Notes under the pieces: model-generated
The model's database searches: none
The model's input: the letters and a program-made list of their open reading frames with translations, nothing else
What the model was told of the DNA's origin: nothing
From: Gymnopus androsaceus JB14
Taxonomy: Eukaryota; Basidiomycota; Agaricomycetes; Agaricales; Omphalotaceae
Assembly: GCA_009733575.1 (NCBI GenBank)
Contig: ML769744.1
Span: forward strand, 1 to 64,000
Length of the DNA: 64,000 nt
Direction of reading: 5' to 3'
In this document: positions 1-12,519 of the stretch, one piece after another
Layout: every line of letters starts with the position of its first letter
How positions within the stretch are numbered: the first letter of the stretch is position 1
Program-made: the position numbers and the translations under genes

Positions 1-35
1 CCTGACAGACATTCGCATTGGAGGTACAGGGACAG

Positions 36-631
36 CTACTGGTGAGTTCCGGCCGCTCTCTGCATGAATCTCATTGGGTTGAGACTGCTCCGTAGCACTC
101 CCTCCTGAATTTCCGCCCCAATCCCAGTCTTGTTGTGCAACAGGTGTATTTCCTTCTGCTGCCTCGAACTGTTGCATTTCCTGGTCTTCAGACATTGCAT
201 CCTGGCTATTTGAAGATGCAACAATTGCCAGAACCACCTGCTGTTTTTCGTGGATGCTGGCACTGCAATTGCTGTTAGGAGAATTGGGGAAATTCAGTGG
301 CGGATCACTATTTGGGGAACCATTGCGCAAATCTTCATATATTGAGCTTCAATCCATATGTTGGGCTCGCATGCTATTGTGAAAGGTTTTTTGATGAGTT
401 TTGCTACTTGAGTAATTCATAGACGTATCACTCACTTGAACAGCTGGGTCTCGAATGCTCCACATCCTCTGGCATCTCGGTATTATCCTCTTCGTCCTCA
501 GGATCTTGATCTTCCAGCCCAAGTCCATCGCCATCATCATTATATTGGAGGTCATCATCACTTGAGGCATTGAAAAGTTCAATGTAAGTACCAGACATTG
601 TCACCTTGTTACCGCAAGGACTAATACTCAT
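36..631 (-). other. possible acidic C-terminal exons of the adjacent transposon-like gene
   Basis: Minus-strand open segments here encode a strongly acidic stretch (Asp/Glu runs around 440-560) and a Gln/Asn-rich segment. They follow the C2H2-like segment of the broken gene at 0.75-5.3 kb in the same direction, so they are probably its C-terminal exons or its decayed tail. No domain is recognisable and exon limits cannot be set, and the window edge truncates the region. It could equally be non-coding sequence between two elements. Confidence 0.25.
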
Positions 632-749
632 TAATTAGTATTTTGTTTACGTTCAGTGTAGGGAATCCAATGTACCGGAGCACTGTATGAGCGCTATGGC
701 CTTCAGAGATTTGCAATTGTAATGCTGAATCCTTTGTTTGCCGTTTCTT

Positions 750-3700
750 GGATGTTCATCTTTTGGTGCAATAAACCCCTTTTAGTAGTATTCTCTCATT
801 ATTGCTAACTGAGAACATATGTTTGTATAGATCCACATTGGCTGATGGATGCTCTCGAAGAATATGGGCCCAAAGATTGTACTTCCATATGGCAGGTTGG
901 GTTGTATTGCACAGCGGACAATGAAGAGGGTGGTTGGTTGAGGGTGATTTCTTGCTAGGGGTACTAGCATCTTTTAGATTGAATTTTCATATACCCAGTA
1001 CCTTGCAGGTGGAATGAGAGGTGTCAATCACAATCTTTTTACTACTTTTCTTCACGTATATCCTGCATGCTGATTGCGTGCACAAACCACATGGACTTTC
1101 GGACACCTTCAAGTGTGGATCATGGAGGATGTGTGCCACCACATGTTGAAGACACTTTGTGATGGAGAGCTCAGAGAGACACTCAGTGCAAGAACAACAA
1201 TAGTGCCATCCTTTGCAAATGGTTTGGGTATGATTTTCAGTTGCTTTGCACAGGAGACAGAGCTCAACGGAGCTTGTACGGTGAGGAAAGTTATCACATA
1301 GCTTGATAATGGGAATGGTATGAAGGGTTTTGCTGATTTGTTCAGATAGCAGGACTGCAATACCACTGAGTTCATCTGTGCGGGATGCGTAAGTTGGTTT
1401 GTCCTTCATAAGCTTGGCATCATCCTGACTCCTCTCTAGGTCCGGATCTAGCAATTCAAGTGACACTCCAGGAAGGTTTTGGATAATTGCTGACCAGAGG
1501 TATTTGCCATTCCAATGCCAGTCATTCACATCTGGCTGGTGGCTGCTGTTGATGAGGGTGAGTTGCATCACCTGGCAATTGACCTTGACATTTGGCTCAT
1601 GAAGAAAATGGGATGGAATAGATTGTAAACTTGTGGACCCTTGGAGGATCTCATTGACCTGTACAACTGCAGTGAAGATCCTACTCTTGCACTGTACAAT
1701 GATGATTGCAGGGTCTTCTACTGTCATTTCGGTAGAGTTTTCATTGTCTCGGCTGTAGGTGATGGATGCAGATAGTGGGTCCAAAAAAATACAAAGAACT
1801 GCTGCTTTGTGGACTTTCTTCTCCTTTCCATCAATCTATGTCATGGTGTACACATCAAACTTTCTTTCTGCAGCTTCTGGTTTGGTGATAGCAACAACAT
1901 TGTCAATATCAGGCTTGTTGTTAGCAGCTTGAGCAACTGCAGTGGTCTTAGCTGCTGGCACAATATCCTTATCCCACTCATCATCATCCTCTAACTCTTC
2001 TCCATCCATCAATGCCTCACCATCACCCAAAACCATCCGGTTCAAACCAAATGGATAGAGCATGTTGTATCCACCAGTGGTGCTCATGTCACAAAAAGGG
2101 GGTGGTACTCCTGCAGTGGTCAAATCCAGTTCTGTGCTCTTGCGACCACAAGACCAGACACTTTGAAAGTGAATATCCTTCACATGGCTATCGCCAGTGA
2201 TAGATTTTGGGTTGATATGGTCATGCTTGGCCGTCACCTTGCTGTCAAGCTCCTGTAGACTCTTCACCGTCAATCTCCTTCCAGTCTGGATGTTCCAATA
2301 GAATCTTGATACACTGAACACCGCCATCAATCCGATTGGTGAGCTGGAGCTGATCGGCATTAGTGTCATTGCCAACCATTGTTTCGGACAGCACCAAAGA
2401 CTTGTTCAAGTGGATCTGTTCCGAGATTTTGGAGGAAGAATTTGGCGTTGGGATCATTGACTTGGATTTTCCCAGTGGAGAAATACATGTTTTTGACCAT
2501 CAATCGAACATCAAAGAAGAGCTGGGCAGGAATGAATTGTCCTTTATCCTTGGAATAGAGGGCAAGAACAAGGTGGGAGGCATGGCTCAAGTGAACTAGA
2601 TGTTCCTGAAGGGATAGCTTGGTATCTAGATACGCCTGAAGAAGGGAATGGTACATTTTTCCTAGTAGTTGGAGTGTTCAACGTGTTGCTTGCACAGTTG
2701 GACTATCGGTGGAAGCAGCTTCGGGAAGGAAAGTGAGGGCATTGAGAAGACAAATTATTAATGTGACATCCTGCTTATCATTAGGACATAGTAGAGAATT
2801 GCATTCAGCATCACTCATTCCTTTGGCCTGCAGATGTTTTCTGAGGATGGCAACAGCAATCATCACACTATTGATGACAATCCCTTTTTTACGAAGAAGT
2901 GTATTGCGGAAGTGCTTCAATACATGCTTCCAGTTCAAGTCAGGAGTCATGTCATCTTTGCCGCATAGAACATCAAAGAGTTCAAGATCCAAGAGGAATT
3001 CAAAAAGTGGACTGTCTTCAGGAAGGGTGCTGCAGAGGAACATGGAAATGAATGTACGTCGCCAGCGAGACTCGCCATTGCTAGCCATGGAGCTGGGCTC
3101 GGAGACCTAGGTCTTTGAGCTTTTTCCGAAGCAGTCTCAAGTGCTGTTCTGAGAAGCTTCTCATGATCTGCCGCATTTTCACTCCTTGGAGTCACCAGTC
3201 AATAGATGGCAAGATATTACGGTGGCCTATCCAAGAATGTGAGTTTCATACCACTGTAAGAGAACTAGATGCTTACCTCTGAAGCTAGATGTATCTCATC
3301 CCCTACTAATGACTCCTGTATTGCACCGGCCTGGGCCATTGATTTGAATTTGAGGATGGAATCATGACTATGTTCACAACAAACACCCAGAATCATGTTT
3401 GTTGTTGAATCCCACCTCAGTTGCTCCTGGATTTTGATCTCGTCAATTGCAATAGCAACTCCTTTGATATTAGACTGTTTCGGAATGCTAGCAAGAGATA
3501 TATCAAGATTCTTTCCCATCTCTGCTGCCTTTGGCGTGTATGGTGACGCTAGGAGGGTTTCGTTCCAATCCGACGCTTGGTAGTGGTAATAGAAGGGATT
3601 CCAAGAGTCCTATGTGCTATTTCAGCTGCTGAACATCCACCAAGCTTGTATATGAGGAAAGCATGCTGGAAATCAACCTCTTGATAATCTTTGGGACTAT

Positions 3701-5301
3701 ACAAATGCTGCGCTGCATGATCAACTTTCTCAAGCATGGAATATACACTGTGCCCATTCCGAATCTCTACTGCCATTAATGCACGTATATGAGGTATGTC
3801 ATTTTGGCCAATTGCCATTGCCAAATGTTTCCATGCAGCTAATTCTCTGTTTTGGACCACAAGTTTACGTTCATTGTTCAGTGCCTGGAGCTTCAGCCTG
3901 GTAATTTTGACTGGTTTGTACTTTGCAATGCCAAGGAGTTGTGCAGGCGAGAGATATTTCCGGGGAGTGCTCTCATGAGCTCCATCCAGTGCGCAGTGAT
4001 GAAATCCCATTACAAGATTATGATTATGCAGTTGTTGGCAGTTGATGCAGGGAAAAGGACCAAAGGATGAATGAGTATAGCTTGTAAGTTTGATCTGTGA
4101 GGGCTTGTGTTGACAAGAATCTGATATTGGTGTAGCAGATGCTCTAGAGATAATGACTTTCCAAGGAACGTCCCTAGAGAGATGGAGGAGGAAAGGATAG
4201 TTTGATACACTGGGAAGATTGTCACGGATATCTATGAGATATCCAGGACAAGATCTGTGGGAGGGAATTTGGGTAGGTGTAGAAGTGCGATGCTTTCCCT
4301 TGGAAGAATGAGACTGGGCAGATGGAAGGAGTTTATCATCATCCTCCCACTCATCCTCTGTATCAAGTTCAATAATTTCTGGTAGCAGAGAACTGTGGAT
4401 GGCTGGAGGTGAAGGACCTGTTTGAATTGCCTCATCAATGCTGATGGTCTTGATATTAGGGGCTACCACTGACTCAGTCTCGCTAGATCTAATATTGTAT
4501 CAGCATTGATATAGTAAGTTGTCAAATTTATATAACGCACAGGGCTTGTAATGCAGCTTGGATACGTTCTACTTGCAGTTCAAATATCCCTCCATCGATT
4601 TGAAGATCGGACACACATTGCTGAATCCACTGGCACATTTCTCGGACACCCACTGGGTTCTCTTGAATGAGCTTCTTCAACTGCTCTTCACTGGAGCCCC
4701 ATCCCAGTCCATTATGCAACATTTGATTCATGTATTGAAATGGTTCATTGAAACTGGCACTATCAGTAACTGGGTCACTGGAAAACAAGGATAATGTATT
4801 GGTGGAGCTATCTTTTAGACCCATAGAGCTCGTAAGGTATTCTAGCTCTTGAAGGCCTTTTTCTAGTGTAGTTTCTGGTTTGGATGTGTATAAAGGAGGG
4901 AAAAATGTAGGCAGTGGAGGTGAGGATGTAGGCAGTGGAGATGAGGATGCAGGTGGTGAATGTGAAGATGTAGGCAGTGGAGATGAGGATGACCTTGCAG
5001 TGTGTTTTTGGATATGAATGGCACTGGGAATCCTGCTCGGTTGTGCAGAAGTGATTGGAGTTGGAGTGGATTTTGCGAAGAAAGACTGGAACATGAGAGA
5101 GCCCTTCTTTGTTGCCTTGCTAGCTGCATGTTTATGCACTTTACTGTTGGAATGTTTGGTCCAATTGGCTTTCCCTCCTGTTCCAATATGAATAGACTTT
5201 TTGCAGTCATTGCAGTAGCGAGTACTATCAGCAGTGAATTTGGACAACTGACCATTTATATATAAGCTTTTGATAGAATGATCATGAATAAGTGCAGGCA
5301 T
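750..5301 (-). pseudogene. relic of a large Agaricomycete repeat-family protein (transposase-like) with N-terminal zinc finger
   Basis: The first exon (5301-4528) encodes a BED/C2H2-like finger (C-N-D-C followed by H and H about 20-25 residues on) and a Ser/Pro linker. The next block (4469-3549) contains LKLQALNNERKLV, then a Leu/Gly helix region. A block at 3519-3265 has DEIKIQEQLRWD and ends at a clear GTAAGC donor. The block at 3088-2678 has GESRWRR and NWKHVLKHFRNTLL, and the block at 2656-2245 has GTDPLEQVFGAVR then TMVGND. Zinc-knuckle pairs follow at 1784-987, and a final CPLCN...WAHIL finger lies at about 930-790. I recognise this order from a very abundant Agaricomycete family. Assigning an RNase-H/DDE transposase fold is inference from the acidic motifs. 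Frameshifts near 3556, 2380 and 2270 break the frame, so it is not functional as read. Termini of a parent transposon were not found. Confidence 0.7.
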
Positions 5302-6728
5302 ACATTTTTCTTTGACTTTGACATGATCTTGATAGAATTTAATAGTGGGCAGTGGGAATGGGAATTAGAGAGCAATCAATGATGGGGAGATAGCAGACAG
5401 ATGGCGGGTTTCACACCCAAAATGGACAGGAGCTACTTCCTATTTTGGTTTTGCTGCTTTTGCTGCTGTATTTCATGCTCTTGACTTCTGTAGCTTTGCC
5501 AAATTACTTCTACGGCTATTCTACATTATTTAGGCACCACTTAGGTAACAAAATCTAACATTCTGAAATTTCGGCCATAAGGAAGTTGGGGACCCCCCCC
5601 CCCCAAGGTCATGTCAGTGCTTATTTTCTTGAACACCCCTTGTAGCCAAGTTAACTTTGAATTCAAAAGTTAGCACAAGTTAGCGGAGTTTAAAAATCCA
5701 AGTTAGTCTGGTAGGGCCCTAATTAATCACTTTTGCAAAAGATTGAAGTCAATTAATCAGTCTAGCAAGCACTCACATAGGAATTAACCAATTTGGAGCT
5801 GAATAGATCGAGCTTTCTGAACTGATTAACCAGTTTTCAAGGGATCAACCATCAAGGTTTGTACAACAGTTGTTATTAATTGGAACTTGGATATAATAGG
5901 TAGTTTTGGTTGAGACCAGAATTGATTAATTTTTTCTAGTTGTCTTACAGAGAAATCGCACCGTTGTTATCAAAGATGTAGTAGATGATGCTAAGACGCG
6001 TGCACCTAGCAAGATATCTCAATGACTTTATCAAGGTGATATAGACGATCCAGATATGCTGCTTGAGCACTGTGGTGATAGTGACTCGCAGGAGATAAGC
6101 AATTCTTCGATCTCTAGTGAGTAATAAACAGTAAATTTACTGCTTCGCATATTGACGAAGTTCTGCAGCTGGACAAAACCTCAAGTTCGCTCTCATCCCA
6201 ATCTCCTCGATGCATCCGCCTGGCTAAAATCCTGCCGGATCCACAAAAATCCAACGTCGAAGGAGCTCACCATAAACATTCAGTTCACCAACCTATACTC
6301 GAGTATCACTGGTTCGCCTCCATCCATTATATCGTATTTCAAATTCAATATCCCGTTTCATTGTACCACACGGACTTGTGCTTTATCGGCCTTTTGGGAT
6401 GTCGCCATTTGGGTAGGCTCCAACGCGGCTGTACCATAAGACTTTTTGTTCTTCAGTTATATTGACGATTGGGTCAACCTCGACGCATGTTTGCTTCGAA
6501 TGCAACGCGGGGCCAAGCCCCAGCCAAACTATACTTCTCTATGTACTAGTAGAAACTTGGATAGTTTGTATCCATTCCTTTCTAAGTATAAGTACGCCCA
6601 CCTGCGCCGTACTGAAGTGAGTCACGTGACATTCGCGTCCGCGTGATACGCGTCAAAACGTCATCGATAAACAATCGTTCTCTTTCCACCACCACTGTCT
6701 CCTGCATCTATCATAATCCTCGGACATT
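5302..6728. other. intergenic, no recognisable gene
   Basis: The stretch contains a run of 13 C at about 5589-5601 and AT-rich sequence with many TTAATTAAC-like words between 5700 and 5940. Open frames at 6152-6439 and 6446-6646 (plus) have no recognisable domain, no splice support and ordinary composition. I see no RNA gene or repeat shared with the rest of the window. Confidence 0.4.
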
Positions 6729-6841
6729 ATGCCACACAATAAAAGTCTGGACAGTTCCATTCTTTCCAATCCAAAGCTGACTTGATTTGAATCACAGAAA
6801 AGAATCCATCTAATGCCAAAAAGCGCAATAAACTCCATTCT

Positions 6842-8083
6842 AAACCTCAGAAACCTCTTCATATTCCCCAATTCCCTCAAGAGATTATCGACCTTATTGT
6901 TGACCAGATTCCTGCCTGGCCTCCTAGGATGCTTCGCGCCGTCGCTTTAACCTCCAAATCCTTTTGCTGTCCAGCACAACGCAGACTTTTTCATACTATC
7001 ACGCTCAAGGTCGAAGAAGAGGATGGATTGTTGTATCGCCCACGGCCATTGGAAAAATGGCAAGGCTACTGTGATTGTGGTTGCGGTGATTTCAATGGTT
7101 ACAGCTCGGAAGAATTCGATGATGACTGGGAGTGTCCCGTGGGTTGCCACATGCCTCCCGGTCCTTCACCTTCAAAGCCCTTTTATGCCCTCTTGAAAGA
7201 CTCTCCTCACCTGGGATCGCTTGTCAAGGTTCTTCAGATATATGATGCTCACAACTATGATCCTCATGGGAACGAATGGGCTGGCTTGCGATACAAACAG
7301 TCCATCCCGGGGATGAGAGAAGGATGGTTGGTTCGGGATACCTTTCTCGAACAAACCTCATTTGTCTTTTCACTTCCCCGATTTTCGACTGGAGGTCCTT
7401 GCGTAAACTGGAACTCGTATTGGGTAACCATAATATAGAGTTTAAGGACATTGCTGAGCTCGTTCGTTCCGCCTCTGTTTTGGAGGAGCTGTCTGTTATA
7501 GCCAGTAAGCAGATTGTCACTTTCGCTTTCCCTCTCCTCTAAAACTTTGTTTATCGCTTTCATAGTGCTCAAATATAATGGCTCCAAGGAGCTATTCCTT
7601 TCTTCCAACCTCCGCACCCTGCATTTCAACATCAACATTGGAGACGCGTTCGGTAAATCACTCACAAATGAATTTGATCCAACGGAACTCTTAGAATGCT
7701 GGACTCGCTCTCTTGCACTATCGATGCCTTTTTCGCGCCTGCGTGTCGTCGAAATCGATATATGTGCTTCTCCCGCTAACTTGAAGAATTTCGACTATAC
7801 TACCTGCTCTGGGTGGAGCAAACTGGACTCCTTGCTGAATGACCAGGCGACTTTGACACCGGAATTCGAGTTCAAACTATCTGCAAATAGTGCGATTATG
7901 ATTCCTGATTATTACGACAGTCGTCGTAGTGGATCTTTTTCGGAGGAAATGCTAGCTGCACTGGAGGCGGTATTCCCGTTGATGGGTGCAAGGTATGCCG
8001 CTGAGACGGAGAAGAAGAAGAAGAAGAACGGTCAGTTTTTCGTTTCCATTCCGCAAGATAATACTGATATCCCGCTGTATTAG
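6842..8083 (+). pseudogene. F-box-like / LRR-type protein with an apparent frameshift
   Basis: An open frame starting upstream of 6929 encodes PQEIIDLIVDQIPAWPPRML followed by ALTSKSFCCPAQRRLFHTITL. This is the F-box-like signature of the very large Agaricomycete F-box family, whose members are substrate receptors of SCF ubiquitin ligases. Downstream segments SPHLGSLVKVLQIYD and SLRKLELVLGN are the usual degenerate leucine-rich strands. The reading frame moves by one position near 7375, between LPRF and DWRSLRK. A clean intron follows at 7505-7565 (GTAAGC...CATAG, 61 nt) whose phase fits exactly, and the gene ends in a Lys-rich tail at 8083. The start is uncertain: an ATG at 6729 could serve through a small upstream intron, but I could not make the phase fit. 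The frameshift may be a true lesion or an assembly indel. Confidence 0.6.
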
Positions 8084-8636
8084 ACAAAGGGTGGTACCCA
8101 CCGTTTGTTAGACCCACATCTCGATCCCTTGAACGCTATATGAACGTTGAGAGCGCCGGTTTCTACTAGAAAGCTTCAGCTCCATAATTGACTGCTTACC
8201 CCTCGGCTGTTTACTCTCGAATCTCATCGCAGGCTTTCTCATTTCCCAATCCAATTCTCTGCTTGTTACTTGCACGCTTGCCATCCTTCCTTTGTAATAC
8301 CTGCTCAGATAATCGCTTCTTCGACCAACAGACACTGTACTTGCACTAATTAGACATGTATATCATCCCTACGAGCTACAAAACCTACGATAGCAGAGCG
8401 AGCTTGCGGCGGGGTGGTGTTTATGTAAAAGAAGGATCCCATCACGAATTGGCTGGTCAGCTTTTCTTTCTACTTACAACCCACGATCCTCGTACTCGAA
8501 TTCATCCCATAATCGAACGACGCTGGGTTCTTCCTTCTTGGCTAGTGACTTGGATTGCAGTTTTTAGCGCGTATCCTGTATGACTCCTCTAGTTTCCACA
8601 GTGCCCAATTGATATTGAGCCTTTTTCAGTGCTACA
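8084..8636 (+). other. intergenic between F-box-like and MYND genes
   Basis: A 75-codon frame at 8356-8583 has no recognised motif. It could be decayed 5' coding sequence of the MYND gene downstream. Nothing else stands out in either strand. Confidence 0.3.
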
Positions 8637-10681
8637 ATGACCGACCGATACAACGAACGACTTTTCAAGGTCACCAATCATCTATCAAGCGGGTGGACAC
8701 GTCTCTAACGATACAAAAAAGTACTTCGAAGGGCTACTCGATCTCTGGTTTCCTTCGAATATCCCACAGAAAGCTTCAAATACGCAGATGAAGCTCGTAT
8801 CGGAAGGGATACGCATCATATCTTGGGAGGCGTATGGAAATAGAGGGAAGTACTGCACACAGAAGCTCGCGTCTGTTATATCTCCCTTCATTGCTCGCAT
8901 ATGGGCTTGGGCTTCTCTCATGGACCCAAAACGATACGCGCACGATATCCAGCGAAATCTGACCTTGGACATAATCCGATTGGTGGGCTCATTCGCCACA
9001 AGCCCAGATCTGTGCACAAAGATGCATGCGACTCCGGATCTCATCGAAACAGTAGCGTATATCTGGGCAGGACGAGATAACAGCACCAAATTCACTCCCG
9101 ATCTCCGACTTCGCCACTTTCTACAGTCGAGCTACGGCAGCGAAATTATGATTCATGCATCTTTGACCATCCGACGTCTCCCTTCACTCCGCTCGGTGAG
9201 GGATCCCCGACCCTTGCGCAGCAAAAATTCATCGATGCTCTCGGTGGCCCAGATAATCTCGTCAAGGTGTATTTTGGTCACTTTGACGCGGTTATGAAAA
9301 CCAAGAGCTTCGTTTCCAAGCGTAGGAGATCACGGTGCGCGATTGGAAACACTCCCAAGTCGGATAAAGGCCTGGACGATTCGTTGTGTCTTGAGCTGCT
9401 TATACCTATGCTCGTATCTGATCCCATCTCCAAGGCGTTATACAGAGCTAACATCGTTCCCAAGCTCATTGATTACGATTACGCCTTGCTCAATTAGAGC
9501 AAGATGATCATGATTCCAGTCGGGCCACAGCAGGCCATGATTATTCGCTCGATTGTCTTCTATCTTCTCGGTGCAAACCACGACTGTAAACAGCAGCTCG
9601 TCGCAGGCTTTCTCGAGTCCAAGGTTTATTGTTGCTCGTTTGGAAGACGCATACATCCAAGTTATATCGCCTTCCTTGGCATCAATTGCTGCAGCGGAGA
9701 GGGACCATAAAGCGAAGATTCAGAAGCTTCCCAGGGATAGCTTGATGAAGCAGTTGTGGGTCCACTACACCACGCTTGCGAAGGAGTACAGGGAACTGAA
9801 AAATCATTGGTCGGCTATGAAAAATATAAAATGTATGGAGGTAAGTTTTATGTTCTGGTTTGGGTGGATCCTTACTCACGAACAATGTTCATAGAGTAGT
9901 TGTGATTTCACGACCCGCTCACTTTCTAGCATGAAGTTGTGTTATGTTGCAAAGGGACTTATTACTGTAGCAGAGCCTGTCAGGTATGCAATCCACCTTT
10001 CTATGACGCACGGGCTTTCTTACTTTCGTCCTTTAGGTAAAAAACTGGAGCGCGCATAAGGCAACGTGCAAACAGATCTCTGAACAATGTAGCTCGAGTG
10101 AAAAAGGTGTGTATACTCAAATAGTATGGATGGACAAACATCTTACGAGTACCACAGGCAAAATTCACTACATGCCTGATCGAAACGAGGCCTTTTTCAT
10201 TAACTATATTGTTTTGCTCGACACCGCGACGAAATACACCTACATCCACAACCTTGTCTATGATCTTCTCGCGAATCCACCCGTCTCTACTTCTCCGGAA
10301 CATGTCGTTATCGTTAAATACGACTATGGAGAAGTTCCCGCTCACATAACCGCAGAATGGGCTCCCTCGCCATATCACGAGGATATTTCCGGGAATGTAA
10401 TGAATGCCAGAGATTGGGCGAAGGCGAAGGCAGAGTTGGATGAAGAAAGCGGGAAAGATGCATGGAGGAATCAGGCCGTCGTGGTTTATCGAAATATTTC
10501 CCAATGGTCAGGTAATATGGTGAACTTGTTCTGTTTGCATCCCATAGCAGAAGGAGAGGGGAACGAGATGGGAAACTGTCCTTGTGGGTGTGCAGAGGAA
10601 TCACTTCAAGCGATGCGGGAAGCGTTCAACACCCCAATTCCGTTCGTGAATGAGCTAGACGGAGGTATCTTGCGACTCTAG
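8637..10681 (+). pseudogene. MYND-type zinc finger protein, multiply disrupted
   Basis: The carboxyl half carries a MYND finger: TYYCSRACQ (9950-9983), an intron 9984-10036 (GTATGC...TTTAG, 53 nt), then VKNWSAHKATCKQ, giving the YC-x3-C and W-x2-H-x3-C ligand pattern. The downstream frame to 10681 is continuous and ends with a C-P-C-G-C cluster. The amino half (MKLVSEGIRIISWEAYG onward from 8788) resembles the helical body of the large Agaricomycete MYND family. The coding frame changes between about 9118 and 9190, reaching QQKFIDALGGPDNLVKVYFG. It then meets an in-frame TAG at 9495 followed by still-coding sequence, and shifts again near 9620. Another intron at 9841-9929 is needed to reach the finger. 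MYND domains mediate protein-protein contacts; the specific role is unknown. Multiple independent lesions argue for a pseudogene. Confidence 0.65.
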
Positions 10682-11084
10682 TAATTGTAACTAGTATGGA
10701 ATATGACATGTCTCTTGAGCTGTTTCCAGACTTCATCGTCTGACAAATGCCCATATTTTTGTTCAGGACGTTAAGACGCCTTCCGACAACTCGCTTGGGC
10801 TTTTCCAGTTCCAGATTAGGATCATCTTCGTTTTTTTTTGTCGCGCAAGGAGGAATGGAGTCAAACGGCATTCATAAACAATTCAACGAGTTTCTTTATT
10901 TGCCGAATTCTCCAACTGAGAACTTCGCACTCGTATTGCTGTGGTCCGACTTTCGTTTCAGTCTGGGTTCGGTTCCGGGAAAGCAGGTAAGTAACGTAGA
11001 AAGAGTCGACTTCTTCTCATTTATAACCAGTAACAAGATATCTCCACTCTAACATTCCTTTCAACTATACCAGCATCTGCAGCC
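10682..11084. promoter_or_regulatory. intergenic / putative promoter of the HSL-type hydrolase gene
   Basis: The 400-bp spacer holds a T-run at about 10831-10839 and a pyrimidine-rich stretch (CATTCCTTTCAACTATACC) just before ATG 11085. The hydrolase start context GCAGCCATGG is favourable for initiation. No other signal is visible. Confidence 0.3.
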
Positions 11085-12342
11085 ATGGATTCTCCAGACC
11101 GTATCCCAAAACAACCTCTCCATCCTTCTATAATCCCAAAGCTGGATCCTGAATACGTTCAATTCCATGAAAAGTACATTCAATACGAGACTCCGGCGTA
11201 CATGGTACCATGGGACCCTATAAAGGCGCGAGCCGTACAGTCTTTTGATGTAGGATCCAGGGAGCCGCTCGAGGTCGGGAAAATCGAAGAATTCGAAATC
11301 CCGATGAAACTCGGAGATGGGCGAAAGACGCCCGTAAGAGCGTATACGCCTCCGGGAAAGCCGTCAGTGGCTGGTTGGCCACTTCTGCTGTATTTTCACG
11401 GCGGAGGATGGACAGTAGGAAGACTTGATACCGAAACGTCGCTTATTACCTATCTATGCGTTGGTGAGTAGGAGTTCATTCACACTGTTGAAGACTGACT
11501 GGTACTTCAGGTGCAAAATGCGTGGTATTGACGGTGGACTACCGATTGGCACCTGAAAACAAGTTTCCAGCCGCAGTAGAGGACACAGTCGAAGCGCTAC
11601 AGTGGGTCATCATCAATGGGAAAGCTCGACTCAACGTTGATACGTCCAAGATCGCAACTGGAGGTAACTCCGCGTAAGCACTAATTCCACAGTTAATCAA
11701 CTAGTTTCGCTAACCATCGTGAATAGCGGAGGGAACCTTGCAGCGGTCCTTGCAATAAAGTCCGCCCAAACTTCGTTTAATCCACCGCTCCCAAAACCGA
11801 TGCTATTGCAACTTCTTCTTGTTCCTCCCGTTGACCAAACTTCCACCGACGCTCCAGGTGGTCGTTGGGAGGGCAACAAACATGCGCCAATATTACCGTC
11901 AGTCTTGATGAACCGAGCCAAGGAAAGGTATTTGCGCAATGAGGAGGATCGGTTGAACTGGGAAGCATCGCCGCTTTTCGCTCCCGAGGAGGTACTGAGG
12001 AAGGCACCAAAAGCCTGGATCGGAATCGGAGAGATGGATATTCTATGCGATGAAGGTGAAGCGTACGCTGAGAAATTGAAAAGATGTGAGGTGGAGACCG
12101 AGTGTGTGGTTTACGGCGGAGGGACGCATGCGGTCTTTCTCCTAGACAGTACGTCGTTCATTGTTCAGTGGAGTGTTGATACTGACAATCTTAAATTCAT
12201 TGGCGAATAGGGTGAGTGCAGACGTTAATGTGTTGAACGTTTTCTTACCAGTCCAATCCCCAGAATACTGAAAATCAGCGCAAACGCCGTTTCGGACGCG
12301 GTTAACGCATTAGCAAAGGCGTTTGGGACAGCAGAATCTTAA
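11085..12342 (+). CDS. alpha/beta hydrolase fold-3 (HSL/arylacetamide deacetylase-like) esterase
   Basis: Exons 11085-11463, 11511-11673 and 11727-12148 splice in frame through 47- and 53-nt GT-AG introns. The product has the oxyanion motif HGGGW (His105), the nucleophile elbow GNSAG (Ser180), the acid in GEMDILCDEG (Asp285) and the catalytic His in GGTHAVF (His315). The order and spacing fit the hormone-sensitive-lipase family of carboxylesterases. The VDYRLAPENKFPAAVEDT stretch is also characteristic. No signal peptide is seen, so a cytosolic enzyme on small esters or lactones is likely; the substrate is unknown. The 3' end is ambiguous. The expected C-terminal helix (ILKISANAVSDAVNALAKAF) lies at about 12266-12339 and needs either a 1-nt exon at 12211 or a different splice; without it the frame runs to a stop near 12272. 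His-Gly is replaced by His-Ala in the usual HGF motif. Confidence 0.85.
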
Positions 12343-12519
12343 TAGTAAGTCATTCTTAGAGAAAAGTAGATATAATGAATGGAAATACGTCACTAGCACA
12401 CTGTGAAGTTGAGTAACGATTCATGCCGAGAATCTATCCTCGAAACTTGTAGAGACAAAGGAGATGTAACCATTCTATTTACATTTGAAAGGAGATCAGT
12501 AAAAGTCCGAACAACAATT

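Noticed and set aside
9196..9221. Intron in the MYND gene
   Set aside because: GT...AG ends and phase fit, but 26 nt is too short for a spliceosomal intron and the upstream alternative frame is itself coding-like.
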